NCBI GenBank assembly: GCA_023336765.1 | Contig: JAMBLL010000003.1 | Span: 1-6,607 of the forward strand | DNA length: 6,607 nucleotides | Reading direction: 5' to 3' | Origin: Actinomycetes bacterium | Lineage (GTDB): Bacteria; Actinomycetota; Acidimicrobiia; Spongiisociales; UBA5794 | Shown: positions 5,729-6,607 of the stretch, one piece after another | Position numbering within the stretch: the stretch's first letter is position 1 | Layout of the letters: each line of letters opens with the position of its first letter | Translations under genes and position numbers: made by a program | Notes under the pieces: generated by a model | Database searches by the model: none | What the model was told of the DNA's origin: nothing | What the model saw: only the letters and a program-made list of their open reading frames with translations

Positions 5729-5752
5729 CTTGTCTTAACTCATCTGCCAAAC

Positions 5753-5758
5753 AGGAGG
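5753..5758 (+). promoter_or_regulatory. Strong Shine-Dalgarno that decides the start at 5766
   Basis: AGGAGG is a full consensus match. An ATG at 5760 is in frame but only 1 nt away; the ATG at 5766 is 7 nt away and is the likely start. This contrasts with the leaderless-type starts of other genes in the window and suggests efficient translation. Confidence 0.8.
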
Positions 5759-5765
5759 CATGAAC

Positions 5766-6607
5766 ATGTTCAGGAGAATCTCAACAATATCGATAGCGAG
5801 CATCATTGCGGTGCTCATGGCTGTCGGCGTCGGAATGGCTGCAACACGAACGACAACGTCCACATCCAGCACGACGTCAAGCTCGCCAACGACATCCACA
5901 CCATCGGCCACCATCGGTGGAAGCGAATCCGTCACATACCAGGTGGCGGACGCCGGCACGATCACCGTCTCATCCGACGGATCGATGCTGTCGGTCATCG
6001 CGACAGATACGGCGCCCGGTTGGAGCGCCGAGATTGAGATCGCGACGGGCATGGAGGTCGAAGCCGATTTCCGGAACGGGTCCACAAGAATCCAGTTCAA
6101 TGCCGAGATCGAAGACGGCGAGGTCCGCGTACGGATCCGAACTCGAGCCGACGATGGCGACGCCAACGATGATCCATCCAAGAAACCATCCACCTCGCTC
6201 CCGTCAAGCACCTCCACGTCGATGCCATCCACCACGTCGATCACTGTTCCATCGAACAGCGGCACGACCGTGACATACCAGGCAGGCGATGGGGGAAGTG
6301 TCACCGTCAGCGCCTCATCGGGCAGCCTCTCGATCCTGGCAGCTGTCCCCGCTTCGGGATGGAGCGCCGAGATCGAACAATTCACGGGCATCGAGGTCGA
6401 GGCTGATTTCCGCAACGGTGATCGCCGCATCCAGTTCGAAGCCGAACTCGAGGACGGCCAGGTGAAGATCAAGGTCCGGGACCGGGTCGACGGGCGCGAC
6501 GACAACAGCGGATCCCACGACAATGACGACGACAACAGCGGATCCCACGACAATGACGACGACGACGACAACAGCGGATCCCACGACAATGACGACGACG
6601 ACGACAA
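5766..6607 (+). CDS. Secreted protein with two copies of the shared domain and a D/N/S/G/H repeat tail (3' partial)
   Basis: The frame is open to the window edge, giving at least 280 residues. A Sec signal peptide comes first: MFRR, a hydrophobic core at about 8-23, and probable cleavage near GMA-A (25/26). A Ser/Thr/Pro linker (about 28-50) leads to domain copy B1 (56-129). A second linker (about 136-167) leads to domain copy B2 (168-242). From residue 246 a tandem repeat DNSGSHDND plus one to three Asp begins and continues past the edge. Both copies share GWSAEIE, EVEADFRNG and RIQF-x-AE, and they match the C-terminal domain of the minus-strand protein at 2847-3554. The protein should be exported; the acidic His-containing tail could bind cations, which is inference. 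An anchor may lie beyond the window. It follows the kinase by 87 nt, so it may be a regulated target or a partner of the sensor loop. Confidence 0.88.
   Translation, partial: MFRRISTISIASIIAVLMAVGVGMAATRTTTSTSSTTSSSPTTSTPSATIGGSESVTYQVADAGTITVSSDGSMLSVIATDTAPGWSAEIEIATGMEVEADFRNGSTRIQFNAEIEDGEVRVRIRTRADDGDANDDPSKKPSTSLPSSTSTSMPSTTSITVPSNSGTTVTYQAGDGGSVTVSASSGSLSILAAVPASGWSAEIEQFTGIEVEADFRNGDRRIQFEAELEDGQVKIKVRDRVDGRDDNSGSHDNDDDNSGSHDNDDDDDNSGSHDNDDDDD
5931..6152 (+). other. Domain copy B1
   Basis: Residues 56-129. Landmarks in order: VTYQVADAGTITV, PGWSAEIE, TGMEVEADFRNG, RIQFNAEIEDGEVRVRI. It is clearly closest to copy B2, with long identical blocks also at the DNA level (for example GGAGCGCCGAGAT), so the pair arose by internal duplication. 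Confidence 0.8.
6267..6491 (+). other. Domain copy B2
   Basis: Residues 168-242. Landmarks: VTYQAGDGGSVTV, SGWSAEIE, TGIEVEADFRNG, RIQFEAELEDGQVKIKV. Its GGSVT and AVP blocks match copy A on the minus strand better than B1 does, making it a useful bridge for recognising the family. Confidence 0.8.
6501..6607 (+). repeat. In-frame tandem repeat, 30- and 36-nt units, cut by the window edge
   Basis: Units lie at 6501-6530 (30 nt), 6531-6566 (36 nt) and 6567-6602 (36 nt), and a fourth begins at 6603. Each starts GACAACAGCGGATCCCACGA, continues with CAATGAC, and differs only in the number of trailing GAC codons (one, three, three). The encoded unit is DNSGSHDND plus Asp. Codons are identical between units, including the synonymous choices, which indicates recent expansion by slippage or unequal recombination. 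True copy number may vary between strains and may be collapsed in assemblies. Confidence 0.92.

Noticed and set aside
5735..6607. A 290-residue minus-strand frame open to the window edge with repeated SSSSLSWDPLL
   Set aside because: It is the complement of the GAC-rich tandem repeat and the domain copies. The plus strand has signal peptide, Shine-Dalgarno and domain homology.
6501..6607. Possible CRISPR-like array
   Set aside because: Units are adjacent, in frame, with no unique spacers; it is a coding tandem repeat.

Overview
The window looks like chromosomal DNA of a moderately GC-rich actinomycete, most likely Acidimicrobiia-like. This rests on a DUF222/HNH (13E12-type) gene, Thr/Ser/Pro-rich linkers in exported proteins, an actinobacterial-style histidine kinase with an HRLRTPL H-box, and several probable leaderless promoters. 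The assignment is inference; no rRNA or marker gene is present.

Layout. 1-563: the 3' end of an unrecognised gene (ends 160) and a small lipoprotein gene (180-563). 564-1296: a decay zone with C/T-rich non-coding DNA holding a hairpin and an imperfect direct repeat, a relic that reads like the C-terminus of an IS3-family transposase (minus strand), a 5'-truncated aminoglycoside-phosphotransferase-family fragment, and an AT-rich promoter region. 1297-2538: an intact DUF222-HNH gene. It converges on, and touches, a minus-strand pair: a small single-pass membrane protein (2539-2787) and a membrane-anchored extracellular protein (2847-3554). 3667-5678: a divergently transcribed OmpR-type response regulator overlapping its histidine kinase. 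5766-6607: a secreted protein with its own strong Shine-Dalgarno, running off the window.

The most interesting unit is 2539-6607. The exported proteins on both sides of the two-component system carry the same small domain, which I cannot assign to a named family: once at the C-terminus of the minus-strand protein and twice in the right-hand protein (consensus roughly TY..D.GSVTV, then GW.AEIE, EVEADFRNG, and F.AE.EDG.V.V). The right-hand protein ends in a growing Asp/Asn/Ser/Gly/His tandem repeat. A plausible reading is an envelope-sensing module in which the kinase and regulator control, or are modulated by, these surface proteins. That link is inference from domain sharing and gene order.

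Four genes here have a -10-like hexamer ending exactly 6 nt before the start codon, which predicts leaderless mRNAs. The secreted protein at 5766 instead has a perfect AGGAGG.
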